DNA of 64,000 nt from contig NC_047491.1 in the NCBI RefSeq assembly GCF_002079055.1, forward strand, positions 186,001 through 250,000, given 5' to 3'. The position numbers and the translations under genes are program-made. The stretch comes from Saccharomyces paradoxus (Eukaryota; Ascomycota; Saccharomycetes; Saccharomycetales; Saccharomycetaceae). The notes under the pieces were generated by a model. It worked only from the letters and a program-made list of their open reading frames with translations, did no database searches and was not told where the DNA came from. Below, piece by piece: positions 60,762-64,000 of this stretch. Numbering within the stretch: position 1 is the stretch's first letter; every line of letters starts with the position of its first letter.

Positions 60762-61122
60762 GTCTTAATTTTTAGGTTCACTAGTCAGATGTCTTGGCTA
60801 AACTGGCAATTTTTTTACTTCTCGAATTTTTAAAGAGAGATGGATAAAGTCGTCCCTATACTCAATTATCACCAAGTAATTATTTTATTATCCTCCCATT
60901 AATCGATACTTTTATTTGGAGACACCCACTTTCCGGGTAACATCTGTCTGGCTATTCTGATTCATTTATAAGCAGCGGAGAAAAAACGATTGAAGAATTG
61001 ATATAACGATATCTTAAATTTGCGGAGCACAAGGTCACAAGTGAAGTTTGAATACCAGTTTTATCTCCATCTTTCATTAGCAGCATAAGGAATTTGAAAA
61101 CACCTTTTGAAAGAAAAAAGAA
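60762..61122. promoter_or_regulatory. ISD11 promoter region
   Basis: This 361-bp stretch between tRNA-Gln and ISD11 is the ISD11 promoter. It includes a Reb1 site. No gene is supported. Confidence 0.5.
60933..60940 (+). promoter_or_regulatory. Reb1 site upstream of ISD11
   Basis: CCGGGTAA is an exact Reb1 core, about 183-190 bp before the ISD11 ATG. It also lies just downstream of a tRNA gene, where Reb1 could stop read-through transcription. Confidence 0.65.
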
Positions 61123-61407
61123 ATGCCTGGATTTACAGCTCCAACAAGAAGGCAAGTGTTGTCTTTATACAAGGAGTTTATCAAAAATGCTAACCAATTC
61201 AATAATTACAACTTTAGAGAATACTTCTTAGGTAAAACGAGGACTACCTTCAGACAGAACATGAGTCAGCAGGATCCAAAAGTGTTAATGAACCTATTTA
61301 AGGAAGCTAAGAACGAACTGGGTGTCTTGAAAAGACAGTCTGTTATTTCCCAGATGTACACGTTTGACAGGCTGGTCGTAGAACCATTGCAAGGAAGGAA
61401 ACATTAA
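61123..61407 (+). CDS. ISD11: Mitochondrial Fe-S assembly factor Isd11
   Basis: Isd11 is the small LYR-family partner that stabilises the cysteine desulfurase Nfs1 in the mitochondrial matrix, an essential step of iron-sulfur cluster formation. The 94-residue length equals S. cerevisiae. The LYR-type motif appears as SLYKEF in the first helix (near 17-22), followed by NYNFREYF and helical segments. No other gene of this size is nearby. Start [14 protein letters not shown] agrees with the family. Confidence 0.95.
   Translation: MPGFTAPTRRQVLSLYKEFIKNANQFNNYNFREYFLGKTRTTFRQNMSQQDPKVLMNLFKEAKNELGVLKRQSVISQMYTFDRLVVEPLQGRKH

Positions 61408-64000
<2,593 letters not shown>

Overview
The window is nuclear DNA of a budding yeast of the genus Saccharomyces. 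It matches, gene for gene, the right arm of S. cerevisiae chromosome V from YER017C (AFG3) to YER049W (TPA1). Evidence: compact AT-rich DNA, short intergenic gaps, almost no introns (one, in MEI4, with a TACTAAC branch site), solo Ty1/Ty2-type delta and Ty3-type sigma LTRs beside tRNA genes, and proteins I recognise one by one. It does not look like the S288C reference. Several proteins differ in length or residues from the versions I remember (MIG3, KRE29, FIR1, ZRG8 and GPA2 show it best), HVG1 is one uninterrupted frame, and the upstream frame of ISC1 is closed. I read it as a close sister species (S. paradoxus or somewhat more distant, such as S. mikatae) and cannot settle which without alignment.

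Layout. 0-7.2 kb: AFG3, SPC25, ISC1, SBH2, GPA2. 7.5-17.4 kb: five plus-strand genes, RPN3, SRB4 (MED17), PRO3, YAT2, GCD11. 17.7-18.3 kb: a solo delta LTR and tRNA-His. 18.4-25.6 kb: CHO1, GAL83, MIG3, SMB1, CHZ1 and YPT31, mostly minus strand. 25.9-43 kb: FIR1, ZRG8, YER034W, EDC2, ARB1, PHM8, KRE29, HVG1, GLN3. 43-52.3 kb: YEN1, MXR1, SAH1, ERG28, MEI4, ACA1. 52.3-53.9 kb: a long gap with no convincing gene. 53.9-59 kb: SPO73, SAP1, CAJ1. 59.6-60.8 kb: a cluster of LTR fossils (old delta, partial sigma, younger delta) next to tRNA-Gln. 61-64 kb: ISD11 and TPA1, the last cut by the window edge.

The genes form no operon-like system and are single transcription units for unrelated housekeeping functions. 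Several promoters carry binding sites that suit their gene: PACE (Rpn4) and Reb1 before RPN3, UASINO before CHO1, Cbf1 before SAH1, a sterol element before ERG28, URS1 (Ume6) before MEI4, a possible middle-sporulation element before SPO73, and RRPE/PAC-like motifs before ARB1. I found no new biological system. The most useful points are the intact HVG1, the ISC1 start, the unusual catalytic region of YAT2, the repeated acidic motif in ZRG8, and the nested LTR cluster.
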